A DNA stretch of 64,000 nucleotides, taken from the NCBI GenBank assembly GCA_004555205.1, contig SFIY01000016.1, forward strand, positions 9,830-73,829, given 5' to 3'. Within the stretch, counting starts at the first letter, position 1; each line of letters starts with the position of its first letter. Below, piece by piece: positions 1 through 7,535 of this stretch. This DNA is from Clostridiales bacterium (lineage in GTDB: Bacteria; Bacillota; Clostridia; Oscillospirales; Oscillospiraceae). The translations under genes were made by a program, and so were the position numbers. Below the pieces are notes generated by a model that ran no database searches, was not told where the DNA came from, and saw only the letters and a list, made by a program, of their open reading frames with translations.

Positions 1-989
1 TCGGCAAAGTAGCTCAACCGCGCAGCCACCGTGGCATAGTCCATGCGGGTGGGGCCAACCACACCCACAAGGCCGCGCATATTGTCGCCGATGTCATAGC
101 TGGCGATGACCACGCTGCTGTCCTTCAGCGCATCGTTCACATTCTCCGGGCCGATCAGGATCTGCATGGGGCTGTCGCCCGCGGGGACAGGCAGGTCCTC
201 CTTATTATCCACCATAAAGCTCACCAGATCGTGCGCCTTATCAATGTCGCGGTATTCCGGGAACTTCAGCAGTTGGCCGGCACCGTTGGTAAACACCTGC
301 TGGTGATTGGTTTCCTGCAGCAGTAAGCCTGCATATTCAATCACCTGATTGAGCAGCAAGAACCACCGGCCTGTCACCTGCTCGGAAAGGCTCATCAGAT
401 GGCCGTTCATCTTCGCCGGATCAATGCCCGTAAAATGGGTGTTGAGCAGATGGCTCATCTCCGGCAGCTTCTCCGTTTCGATCGCCAGCGGCAAACGCAT
501 CAACTGGCTCTTGACGCGGCTGTCAGAGAGCATCACCACGGCGATAAAGCTCATCTCGTCCACGCCGATCAGCTCAAAGCGCTGCACCGTGACGGCACTT
601 TTGTGGTCGGCCACCGTGTAGCTGGGATAGCCCACAAAGCTGGACACCATCTTGCCCGCCTTGGCGATCACCTGATCCACCTGCTCCATGGGGCCGGACA
701 GCGTTTCGTTGATCTTTTCCGTCTCCTCGTCGCTCAGCGCCTTGCGCTCCATCAGCTCGTTGACATACAGGCGATAGCCCTTCGGCGACGGAATGCGTCC
801 GGCGGAGGTGTGGGGCTGTTCCAGATACCCCATCTCCGTCAGATCCGCCAACTCATTGCGAATGGTCGCGGAGCTGATCTTGCCGGGCATCTGATCGACA
901 ATCGCCTTGGAGCCCATCGGCTCGGCCGTGGCAATGTAGCTGTCCACCACGATTTTCATTATTTGCTTTTTACGAGGCGTTAATTCCAT
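1..989 (-). CDS. hrcA: Heat-inducible transcription repressor HrcA (3' end outside window)
   Basis: HrcA is the dimeric repressor that binds CIRCE and shuts off class I heat-shock genes (groESL, dnaK operon). About 329 residues are visible from the start MELTPRKKQIMKIVVDSY. The N-terminal winged helix contains the family-typical stretch GKISSATIRNELADL near residues 35-50, followed by the LEQPHTSAGRIPS wing. The GAF-like regulatory region follows and the frame stays open to base 1, so the gene is nearly complete but lacks its last codons. Start chosen at the ATG ending at 989, directly downstream of the CIRCE element and a strong promoter. hrcA commonly heads hrcA-grpE-dnaK-dnaJ in Firmicutes; those genes would lie left of the window. 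Autoregulation through CIRCE is expected. Confidence 0.95.
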   Translation of the reverse strand, partial: MELTPRKKQIMKIVVDSYIATAEPMGSKAIVDQMPGKISSATIRNELADLTEMGYLEQPHTSAGRIPSPKGYRLYVNELMERKALSDEETEKINETLSGPMEQVDQVIAKAGKMVSSFVGYPSYTVADHKSAVTVQRFELIGVDEMSFIAVVMLSDSRVKSQLMRLPLAIETEKLPEMSHLLNTHFTGIDPAKMNGHLMSLSEQVTGRWFLLLNQVIEYAGLLLQETNHQQVFTNGAGQLLKFPEYRDIDKAHDLVSFMVDNKEDLPVPAGDSPMQILIGPENVNDALKDSSVVIASYDIGDNMRGLVGVVGPTRMDYATVAARLSYFA

Positions 990-1002
990 ATTGTCACTCC
1001 GT

Positions 1003-1029
1003 TTAGCACTCGCTTTCCCTGAGTGCTAA
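1003..1029 (-). promoter_or_regulatory. CIRCE operator
   Basis: Perfect match to the CIRCE inverted repeat: TTAGCACTC (1003-1011), 9-nt spacer, GAGTGCTAA (1021-1029). It lies between the hrcA promoter and the hrcA start codon, as expected for HrcA autoregulation. Confidence 0.97.
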
Positions 1030-1032
1030 TTC

Positions 1033-1061
1033 AGTTTACCACCCCATGCCAACAATGTCAA
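1033..1061 (-). promoter_or_regulatory. hrcA promoter (SigA type)
   Basis: On the minus strand TTGACA (1056-1061), a 17-nt spacer and TAAACT (1033-1038), placed immediately upstream of CIRCE so that bound HrcA would block initiation. Confidence 0.85.
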
Positions 1062-1120
1062 TAGGTGCTAATTTTAAATATTTGTGAACGATTCTCCCGT
1101 TTTCGCCGCGACGCACAAAG

Positions 1121-1145
1121 AAAAACCGCCCATGCGGGCGGTTTT
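1121..1145 (-). terminator. Intrinsic terminator after the folate S-component gene
   Basis: Stem AAAACCGCCC / GGGCGGTTTT followed on the minus strand by a T-rich run; sits 28 bases past the stop of the 1173-1769 gene. Confidence 0.85.
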
Positions 1146-1172
1146 GGCAGATGAAAGAGCGGGACGGGCGTA

Positions 1173-1769
1173 TCACCAGCCGATCCGATCATTCGGAAGC
1201 TGGCAGGGCAGCTTTCCCAGCTTATGCAGCACCGGCAGCAGGGCCTGAAACAAAAAGCCCAGCATCAGGATCTGCAGCGGCAGATACAGGGCGTTTTTCA
1301 CGGCGCTGGTGGTCATGTAATATATGTAGCCCTTGCTGTACAGGATAGCGCTCCACAGTGAGCCGAGGAGCACATTCTGTACATTGGTGATGCATTTTGC
1401 CAGAATGATCCGCCGCCAGGTGATCTTTGCCCGATAGAAAAACAGCGCATAAATCATGCAGCCCAAAATGGTGGTCAGCATATAGCCCGGAAAATACGGA
1501 TAGCCGCCGGAGGACAGGAAAAAGCTGAGGGTATCCTCCGCAGCGCCGAACAGGATCACCGCCACCGGGCCGCATACCAGCGCACACAGTGCACGGGCCA
1601 AAAAGGTGACGCTGAGCGAGAGATTCTCCCCCAGGGGGATCTTGCAGTGGCTCAGCACGATGCAGGCCGCCACCATCAGCGCCGAAAACACCAGCGTCCG
1701 GTAGCTTTTCAGTTCCTTTGCCGCCGTTCGCCAATAGGCGGCCGAAAAGGGCGTCTTAAACAGTTCCAT
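1173..1769 (-). CDS. folT: Folate ECF transporter S component (FolT-like)
   Basis: 198-residue very hydrophobic protein, predicted to be the folate-binding membrane subunit of an energy-coupling-factor transporter; it would share the EcfA/A'/T module encoded elsewhere. About six membrane segments are visible; the AEDTLSFFLSSGGYPYFPGYMLTT stretch after the third segment resembles the loop/helix seen in the folate family S components. The assignment is strengthened by the THF riboswitch in its leader (1865-1980). ATG at 1769 is preceded by a clear AGAGGAGG Shine-Dalgarno. It is a single-gene unit with its own promoter and terminator. The substrate rests on the riboswitch plus family resemblance. 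Confidence 0.85.
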   Translation of the reverse strand: MELFKTPFSAAYWRTAAKELKSYRTLVFSALMVAACIVLSHCKIPLGENLSLSVTFLARALCALVCGPVAVILFGAAEDTLSFFLSSGGYPYFPGYMLTTILGCMIYALFFYRAKITWRRIILAKCITNVQNVLLGSLWSAILYSKGYIYYMTTSAVKNALYLPLQILMLGFLFQALLPVLHKLGKLPCQLPNDRIGW

Positions 1770-1864
1770 AAAAAACCTCCTCTGTGATATCGGCAGTCCA
1801 AAATCGGATCAGCCGCACAGAGGAGCAACGGAATACTGACAAAAACGCCGCCAAACTCATATGC

Positions 1865-1980
1865 GGCAGCGGGATGCGGAATCTGCACTGCAAGGCAAGC
1901 CATTTCGTCCGTCGGACAACTCCCCGTTCCGCCGGCACTGGCATCCTGTTCGGATGCGACACGCAGATTCCTACTCTGCC
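1865..1980 (-). promoter_or_regulatory. Tetrahydrofolate (THF) riboswitch
   Basis: Minus-strand leader begins GGCAGAGTAGG and ends GCATCCCGCTGCC, with pairing GGCAG/CTGCC, AATCTGC/GCAGATT and an internal GCATCC/GGATGC hairpin. The closing stem and the conserved AGTAGG and GCATCC segments match the THF (folT/folE) riboswitch class. It lies between the promoter at 1993-2020 and the FolT-type S component. The pairing was traced by eye; a covariance-model search would confirm it. Confidence 0.85.
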
Positions 1981-1992
1981 TTGTTCTTTCCC

Positions 1993-2020
1993 ATTATATA
2001 CCCGCCGCATAAAATTGCAA
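1993..2020 (-). promoter_or_regulatory. Promoter of the THF riboswitch / folT unit
   Basis: Minus-strand TTGCAA (2015-2020), 16-nt spacer, consensus TATAAT (1993-1998); the riboswitch aptamer starts about 13 bases downstream. Confidence 0.75.
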
Positions 2021-2054
2021 GAACCTTTGCGCGGAAAACCGCAGAAAAACGCAG

Positions 2055-2087
2055 AAAGGAGGAATCGCGTTTTGCGATTCCTCCTTT
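2055..2087 (-). terminator. Terminator of the rnf operon
   Basis: 14-bp perfect stem AAAGGAGGAATCGC / GCGATTCCTCCTTT with a 5-nt loop, followed on the minus strand by T-rich sequence, 14 bases after the rnfB stop. Confidence 0.9.
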
Positions 2088-2100
2088 GCAGCAGAGCAGA

Positions 2101-3006
2101 TTACTCGGTCTTGGCGGCCTCGGCAGCCTTAGCCTCGGCAGCGGCCTTGGCGGCAGCAGCCTTCTTCTCAGCGGCAGCCTTCTGCGCAGCCTTGAACTTT
2201 TCCTTCTCCTCAGCGGTGGGAACAGGCTCAATGGCGTTGCGGGGGCAAGCCTTGGCGCACATGGTGCAGCCCTTGCACTTGTCGTAGTCGATGACAGCCA
2301 CATTGTTGACCACATGGATGGCGTCAAACTTACAGGTACGCTCACACATACCGCAGCCGATGCAGGAAACGGCGCAGACCTTGGTCACAGCGGGGCCCTT
2401 GTCCTTGTTGGAGCAGTTGACGAACACCTTCTTGGCGTAGGGAACCTCCACGATCAGCTTGCGGGGGCAAGCCTCACGGCAGGCGCCGCAGTTGGTGCAC
2501 TTTTCCTTATCGACAACGGCAGCGCCGTTGTCACCGATATGGATTGCGTCAAACTTGCAGGCAGCCACGCAGGAGCCAAAGCCGAAGCAGCCGTACTTAC
2601 AGCCGAGGGCGTCGCCGCCGCAGACCTTCGTCGCCGCCAGGCAGTCCTTCACACCGCGATACTCAAAGTTCTTGGTGGCGTTGTTGCCGCCGTTGCACAG
2701 CACATGCGCGACCATCTTCTCGCCGGAAGGCGCTTCCATACCCATGATGGCAGCGATCTTGGCGGCGTTTTCGGGGCCGGCAGGTGCGCAGGCGGTGACG
2801 GGCGCCTTACCGGCCAGAATGGCCTCAGCGCAGCCGCCGCAGCCGGGATAGCCGCAGCCGCCGCAGTTAGCGCCGGCCAGGCAAGCCTGAATCTCAGGCA
2901 GGCGGGGATCGACCTTGACCTCAAACACCTTGGAGGCGATGGCCAGAACCAAGCCGAACACGAGGGCCAACACGCCCAGTACCAGCACAGCATAAATGAT
3001 ATTCAT
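2101..3006 (-). CDS. rnfB: Ion-translocating Rnf complex subunit RnfB
   Basis: 301 residues. RnfB feeds electrons from reduced ferredoxin into the membrane Rnf complex, which couples ferredoxin:NAD+ oxidoreduction to Na+ or H+ pumping. Visible features are an N-terminal membrane helix (about 4-25) and the RnfB Fe-S motif NCGGCGYPGCGGCAEA at about residues 47-62. Several ferredoxin-type clusters follow (CTNCGACREACPR, CIGCGMCERTC, CKGCTMCAKACPR). The last about 35 residues are an Ala/Lys/Glu-rich tail. Last gene of rnfCDGEAB, 15 bases after rnfA, followed by the operon terminator. Confidence 0.97.
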   Translation of the reverse strand: MNIIYAVLVLGVLALVFGLVLAIASKVFEVKVDPRLPEIQACLAGANCGGCGYPGCGGCAEAILAGKAPVTACAPAGPENAAKIAAIMGMEAPSGEKMVAHVLCNGGNNATKNFEYRGVKDCLAATKVCGGDALGCKYGCFGFGSCVAACKFDAIHIGDNGAAVVDKEKCTNCGACREACPRKLIVEVPYAKKVFVNCSNKDKGPAVTKVCAVSCIGCGMCERTCKFDAIHVVNNVAVIDYDKCKGCTMCAKACPRNAIEPVPTAEEKEKFKAAQKAAAEKKAAAAKAAAEAKAAEAAKTE

Positions 3007-3021
3007 AGTTCAATTACCTCC

Positions 3022-3606
3022 TTACCAGACCTGCAGGCCGCTGAAGCCCATAAAGGCCAGCGCCATCAGACCGGCAGTGATCAGGGCGATGGGGAAGCCA
3101 TCGAAGGCCTTGGGGGTCTCTGCAAACTCCAGCTGCTCGCGCACGGCGGCGAACAGGAAAATAGCCAGCAGGAAGCCCAGACCGCCGGTGATACCGTATA
3201 CCACAGACTGGATGAAGTTGTAGTCGCTCTGCACATTCAGCAGGGCCACACCCAGCACGGCGCAGTTGGTGGTAATCAGGGGCAGGTACACGCCCAGAGC
3301 GGTGTACAGCGTGGGGATGAACTTCTTCAGGAACATTTCCACAAACTGCACCAGAGAAGCGATGACCAGGATGAAGGCCACCGTCTGCATATAACCCAGA
3401 CCGGCGCTCACCAGGATCTTGTTGACGCCGAAGCAGACGGCGGAAGCCAGACCCATAACGAAGGTAACGGCAGCGCCCATACCCACAGCGGTGTCGATCT
3501 TCTTGGAAACGCCCAGGAAGGGGCAGATGCCCAGGAACTGAGCAAAGATAAAGTTATTTGTCAGAATAGCGCCAAGAGAGATGGCGAGCAAAGTCGTAAT
3601 ATCCAT
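3022..3606 (-). CDS. rnfA: Ion-translocating Rnf complex subunit RnfA
   Basis: 194-residue integral membrane subunit with about six helices, homologous to NqrE/RsxA. It forms with RnfE the intramembrane Fe-S/ion-conducting core of the Rnf complex. Family marks are the N-terminal region with NNFIFAQFLGICPFLGVSKK (conserved Cys near residue 28) and a second inverted half with TALGVYLPLITTNCAVLG. Length is typical. It follows rnfE with no gap and precedes rnfB by 15 bases, so these genes are co-transcribed and probably translationally coupled. Confidence 0.97.
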   Translation of the reverse strand: MDITTLLAISLGAILTNNFIFAQFLGICPFLGVSKKIDTAVGMGAAVTFVMGLASAVCFGVNKILVSAGLGYMQTVAFILVIASLVQFVEMFLKKFIPTLYTALGVYLPLITTNCAVLGVALLNVQSDYNFIQSVVYGITGGLGFLLAIFLFAAVREQLEFAETPKAFDGFPIALITAGLMALAFMGFSGLQVW

Positions 3607-4254
3607 TTACTTCGCCTCCTTTTTCTTTTCAGCTTTTGCCAAAGCCCACTGCATCACGGCGATCAGTGCGCCCAGCGTCAGGAAGCCGCCCACCGGCAGC
3701 GTCAGCACCTTGATGCCAAACTCCTCGGGAATGATGGAGATGCCGGGTGCGCTGCCCAATGCGCCGCCGCCCAGCAGACCGCCGCCGAACTTGCCGTTGC
3801 CCAGGAACTCACGCACCACGCACATGGCGATCAGCACGACGGTGTAGCCGATGCCCTGGCAGATACCGTCCACAGTGGAGGCACCCACACCGTTCTTGGA
3901 GGCGTAGCCCTCGGCACGGCCCAGAATGATGCAGTTAACCACGATCAGAGGAATGAACACACCCAGGGAGGCAGACAGCGCCGGCACAAAGGCCTTGAGC
4001 AGCAGGTCCACGCAGGTCACGAAACCGGCGATGACCACGATGTAGCAGGCGATACGCACTTCATTGGGGATGATCTTACGCAGCAGGGAAATAAAGATGT
4101 TGGACAGGGTCAGGATGATCAGCACGGACACGCCCATACCCAGACCGTTGAAAAACGAGGTGGTGATGGCCATGGTGGAGCACATACCCAGAAGCTGCAC
4201 CAGCACGGGGTTCTGTGAAATCAGGCCCTCTTTGAGTTGCTTACCGAAATTCAT
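3607..4254 (-). CDS. rnfE: Ion-translocating Rnf complex subunit RnfE
   Basis: 215-residue membrane subunit, paralogue and topological partner of RnfA. It begins MNFGKQLKEGLISQNPVLVQ, typical of RnfE/NqrD, with the conserved LLGMCSTMAITTS segment (Cys near residue 25) and the repeat half containing VFIPLIVVNCIILGRAE. Immediately upstream of rnfA with stop and start adjacent, and 18 bases downstream of rnfG. Acts in the cytoplasmic membrane as part of the ferredoxin:NAD+ oxidoreductase pump. Confidence 0.97.
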   Translation of the reverse strand: MNFGKQLKEGLISQNPVLVQLLGMCSTMAITTSFFNGLGMGVSVLIILTLSNIFISLLRKIIPNEVRIACYIVVIAGFVTCVDLLLKAFVPALSASLGVFIPLIVVNCIILGRAEGYASKNGVGASTVDGICQGIGYTVVLIAMCVVREFLGNGKFGGGLLGGGALGSAPGISIIPEEFGIKVLTLPVGGFLTLGALIAVMQWALAKAEKKKEAK

Positions 4255-4272
4255 AATTCAGCTCCTCCTTTC

Positions 4273-4866
4273 TTAGCCCAACGCGTCCACGGCAGCCAGC
4301 GCGGCGTTCGCGCCGGTGGTGATGCCTTTGGTGGACACGGTGGCGCCGGTGATCGGCGTAATGTTGGAGCCAACCACCAGAGAGCCGGCGCCGCTCAGGC
4401 CAATGAACTGATCCAGCACGGGTTCGCCGGCGGCGTTGAGGTCATTGCCCACGACCTTGGTACCGATGCCGGAGGTTTCGGCATGGCTGACAACGGAGAT
4501 GCCGGTGATGGCCTTGTTGGCGTCCACGCCCACCATCATCACAATGCTGCCCTGAGAGCCGGAGGCGGAGATCTTCAGCACATAGCCTGCCTCAGCGCCG
4601 CCATTGGTCACGGGATACATCTCCATGAGCTTGCCGCCCTGTGCCGCCGCCGCAGCGACAGCCGTTTCGGTAAGCTCCATCTTATCGCCGAACTCGCTGC
4701 CCTCGGGGGCAACGGCGCTCATGGAAATGCGGGTGTTTTCCGCGTCGATCTCGGCGATCTTGTCGGCGGTAATGCTGTTGACAAGGCCCAGCATGGCGGC
4801 AACCACCAGAGAGATCACCGTCAGAGTGCCGGCCACCTTCAAAATAAACTTAGGAGAAATTTTCAT
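4273..4866 (-). CDS. rnfG: Ion-translocating Rnf complex subunit RnfG (FMN-binding)
   Basis: 197 residues: one N-terminal membrane anchor (about 8-30) and an extracytoplasmic FMN-binding domain. The covalent flavin attachment motif S/T-G-A-T-x-x-T is visible as TGATVST in PITGATVSTKGI near residue 175; the second Thr is the predicted FMN ester site. Its ATG overlaps the rnfD stop by one base (TAATG), so translation is probably coupled. Length is typical for the family. Confidence 0.96.
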   Translation of the reverse strand: MKISPKFILKVAGTLTVISLVVAAMLGLVNSITADKIAEIDAENTRISMSAVAPEGSEFGDKMELTETAVAAAAAQGGKLMEMYPVTNGGAEAGYVLKISASGSQGSIVMMVGVDANKAITGISVVSHAETSGIGTKVVGNDLNAAGEPVLDQFIGLSGAGSLVVGSNITPITGATVSTKGITTGANAALAAVDALG

Positions 4867-5882
4867 TACTTAGCCGCCTCCTTCTTTTCTTTCTTGGGAG
4901 CGCCATAGATGGTGGGACGGATGTACTTATCCAGCAGCCAAGTGCAGCAGTTCATAATCAGGATGGAGTAGCAAACGCCTTCGGGATAGGAACCGAAACG
5001 GCGGATGAACACGGTCAGCAGGCCGCAGCCGATACCGAAAATGATCTGACCGGGCTTGGTCACGGGAGAGGTAGCATAGTCGGTAGCCATGAAGATGGCA
5101 CCCAGCATCAATCCGCCGCCGAACACGTTGTAAGCCATGTAAGTCACGGCAGAAACGCCCTCAGGGGCGGCAATCAGACAGATCACAGCCACGGTGGCAA
5201 TGTAGGCCACGGGGATGTGCCAGGAAATGACCTTACGGATCAGCAGGTAGATACCGCCCAGCAGCAGCATCAGCGCGGATACTTCGCCCAGAGAGCCGCC
5301 AACATGGCCGATAAACATATCACTGATGGAATATGTATTCATCAGATCGGCAAAAGAGCCTTCCTTCATCATGGCCAGGGGCGTGGCAGCCGTGGTCACA
5401 TCGGCCACGGAGCCGAAGACGGCGGCGCGGGTGCCGGGAGCCGCCCAAGTGGTCATGGCAGTGGCATAGCTGGCCAACAGAATGGCACGGCCGGCCAGAG
5501 CGGGGTTAAGGAAGTTGCAGCCGATGCCGCCGTACAACTGCTTGACCACGACGATGGCGAAGAACGCACCGATAATGATCGTCCAGTAAGGCAGATTGGA
5601 GGGGCACACGAAAGCCAGCAGCATACCGGTAACCACAGCAGACAGGTCGCCGATCGCCATGGACTTCTTCATCACAGCGCGATAGCCCCACTCCCAGAAC
5701 AGGCAGGCTGCCACGGAGACCAGCGTCAGCATCAGGGCGCGGAAGCCGAACACATACACGCTCATGGCCAGAGCGGGCAGCATGGCGATGATCACATCCA
5801 GCATGATGGAGCGGGTGTTCTCATTGGAACGGATATGGGGGGAGGAGGACGCGATCAGCTTCAGATTCTTATAATCAGTCAT
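4866..5882 (-). CDS. rnfD: Ion-translocating Rnf complex subunit RnfD (FMN-binding)
   Basis: 338-residue membrane protein with about nine to ten helices. RnfD carries a covalently bound FMN; the attachment Thr lies in DVTTAATPL around residues 163-171. The N-terminal SSSPHIRSNENTRSIMLDVI is the family signature. Three bases after rnfC and one-base overlap with rnfG. With RnfC it forms the path from NADH/ferredoxin sites to the membrane carriers. Confidence 0.97.
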   Translation of the reverse strand: MTDYKNLKLIASSSPHIRSNENTRSIMLDVIIAMLPALAMSVYVFGFRALMLTLVSVAACLFWEWGYRAVMKKSMAIGDLSAVVTGMLLAFVCPSNLPYWTIIIGAFFAIVVVKQLYGGIGCNFLNPALAGRAILLASYATAMTTWAAPGTRAAVFGSVADVTTAATPLAMMKEGSFADLMNTYSISDMFIGHVGGSLGEVSALMLLLGGIYLLIRKVISWHIPVAYIATVAVICLIAAPEGVSAVTYMAYNVFGGGLMLGAIFMATDYATSPVTKPGQIIFGIGCGLLTVFIRRFGSYPEGVCYSILIMNCCTWLLDKYIRPTIYGAPKKEKKEAAK

Positions 5883-5885
5883 GGT

Positions 5886-7256
5886 TTACGCCTCCTTCTT
5901 CTCTGCGGCGGCCTTCTCGGCATCAGCCTTGGCCTTGGCCGCCATTCTTGCGTTATTGACCTGCTGCTTGCCCAGACGGAAAGCGTGGGTCAGAGGCAGA
6001 CGGGCGGGGCAGGTGTAGGTGCAGGCACCGCACTCAATGCAGTCCATGCCGTGCAGCTCATCGCGCCAATATTCCCAGTTGCCCTTCATCAGATACTTGT
6101 ACATGAACACAGGCTCAAGACGGATGGGGCAGACACCCACGCACTTGCCGCAGCGAATGCACTGGGGATCCTCCACATACTGCTCTTCCTTGCCTGCAAA
6201 AGCCAGCATGGCGCCGGTGCCCTTGCCGACGGTCACATCGAAGCTGTGCTGCGCCAGACCCATCATCGGGCCGCCCATGATCAGCTTGTAGGTCTCTTCC
6301 TTCAGGCCGCCGCAGGCGTCAAACAGGTTGGAGATCGGCGTACCGATGGGGCACTCGATGTTCTTGGGCTCGATCACGCCGGAGCCGGACACGGTGACGA
6401 GCTTGTTCACCACGGGCATGCCGGTGTAGACGGCGCGATAGATCGCGCAGGTGGTGTTCAGGTTGAAAATGCAGCAGCCTGCGTCAGCGGGCAGCTTGCC
6501 GGAAGGAACCTGACGGCCGGAAACGGCCTGCACCAACTGCTTTTCTGCACCCTGCGGATAGCGGGTATGCAGCACTTCCACCACCACGGGAGCCTTCAGC
6601 TCGGCGATGGTCTTGTTCAGAACGTCAGCGGCGTTCTGCTTGTTGGCCTCAATGCCGATGTAGACCTTGTCAACACCGAAGCACTTCGCCAGCAGGGCGC
6701 AGCCCTTGACGACCTGCTCGGGACGCTCCAGCATGGTGCGGTGGTCGCCCGTGATATAGGGTTCGCACTCTGCCGCGTTGATGATGACATAGTCCACCTT
6801 ACCCAAGCCGGAAGAAATCTTCACATGGGTGGGGAAGGTTGCGCCGCCCTGGCCGACGATACCGGCGTTCTTGACGATCTCCACCAGCTGCTCAGGCGTC
6901 AGGCTGTCAGGATCCTCAACGGGCTTCACTTCTTCGGAAATGGTGTTCTCGAAGTCATTTTCAATGACCACGGACATCATTGTGCCGCCCATAGAAAAGG
7001 GGCGGGGTTCCACAGCCTTAACCGTGCCCGACACGCTGGCGTGGATGGGAGCGGAGACAAATCCGCCGGGTTCACCAATTCTCTGTCCAATTTTAACCTT
7101 GTCACCTACCGCAACGATGGGCTTGCAAGGTGCACCGATGTGCATAGACATGGGAATGACCACTTCAGCCGGCGCTGCCAGCTGCTCGATGGCCTTTTCA
7201 TTGGTCGCGGCCTTCATATCATTGGGATGAACGCCGCCAAAGAAAGCTTGTGCCAT
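5886..7256 (-). CDS. rnfC: Ion-translocating Rnf complex subunit RnfC (NADH-binding)
   Basis: 456 residues, first gene of the operon. RnfC is the peripheral subunit with the NAD(H)/FMN site and two [4Fe-4S] clusters. Seen are the N-terminal barrel-sandwich domain starting FFGGVHPNDMK, the nucleotide-binding stretch GIVGQGGATFPTHVK with INAAECEPYITGDHRTM, and the cluster motifs CIRCGKCVGVCP and CIECGACTYTCPARLPL near residues 370-425. Its last about 15 residues are Ala/Lys/Glu-rich, like the RnfB tail. A promoter lies at 7311-7339 and a GAGGTGA Shine-Dalgarno just before the ATG. Confidence 0.97.
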   Translation of the reverse strand: MAQAFFGGVHPNDMKAATNEKAIEQLAAPAEVVIPMSMHIGAPCKPIVAVGDKVKIGQRIGEPGGFVSAPIHASVSGTVKAVEPRPFSMGGTMMSVVIENDFENTISEEVKPVEDPDSLTPEQLVEIVKNAGIVGQGGATFPTHVKISSGLGKVDYVIINAAECEPYITGDHRTMLERPEQVVKGCALLAKCFGVDKVYIGIEANKQNAADVLNKTIAELKAPVVVEVLHTRYPQGAEKQLVQAVSGRQVPSGKLPADAGCCIFNLNTTCAIYRAVYTGMPVVNKLVTVSGSGVIEPKNIECPIGTPISNLFDACGGLKEETYKLIMGGPMMGLAQHSFDVTVGKGTGAMLAFAGKEEQYVEDPQCIRCGKCVGVCPIRLEPVFMYKYLMKGNWEYWRDELHGMDCIECGACTYTCPARLPLTHAFRLGKQQVNNARMAAKAKADAEKAAAEKKEA

Positions 7257-7310
7257 TGTCTTTCACCTCATCTTACTTACGGGTGGCTATACCACCGCAT
7301 ACTATTTAAA

Positions 7311-7339
7311 AGTTTACAACAAAATTCCCCTGTTGTCCA
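7311..7339 (-). promoter_or_regulatory. Candidate promoter of the rnf operon
   Basis: Minus-strand TGGACA (7334-7339), 17-nt spacer, TAAACT (7311-7316), about 55 bases upstream of rnfC. Confidence 0.65.
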
Positions 7340-7400
7340 GTACCTTGGGGTGGAAAAGCGCGGACTTTTTGTCGTTTTTATCCATTGTTTAACAATTTCT

Positions 7401-7426
7401 TGCCGAAATATTAGTTTTTTTCGGCA
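7401..7426. repeat. Inverted repeat upstream of the rnf promoter
   Basis: Perfect 8-bp arms TGCCGAAA / TTTCGGCA separated by 10 bases, followed on the minus strand by a small palindrome ATTGTTTAACAAT (7384-7396). No T-tract suited to termination, so an operator is as likely as an RNA hairpin. The rest of the 7257-7535 gap holds only the promoter and the terminator at 7500-7525. Confidence 0.4.
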
Positions 7427-7499
7427 CAATGACAGTTGCGGTATGTCGCTGATACCATCATAGTGAAAAAATATCCGCAATATGACAGCATAAAGAATA

Positions 7500-7525
7500 C
7501 AGCCGACGGCTGACGCCGTCGGCTG
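7500..7525 (-). terminator. Terminator after the E2-like gene
   Basis: 11-bp GC-rich stem CAGCCGACGGC / GCCGTCGGCTG with a 4-nt loop, then TATTCTTT on the minus strand. Confidence 0.85.
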
Positions 7526-7535
7526 AGCAGTACAT

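Noticed and set aside
1861..4218. 785-codon plus-strand open frame across the rnfA/B/E genes
   Set aside because: It is antisense to well-supported rnf genes; the product is a His/Gly/Gln-rich artefact of GC-rich codon third positions. The same applies to the long frames at 5217-7463 (+), 10549-13374 (-), 39578-41782 (-) and 62436-63737 (-).
7384..7396. ATTGTTTAACAAT palindrome considered as a Rex operator for rnf
   Set aside because: Rex sites need TTGTTAA and TTAACAA arms separated by about four bases; here the arms abut, so there is no real match.
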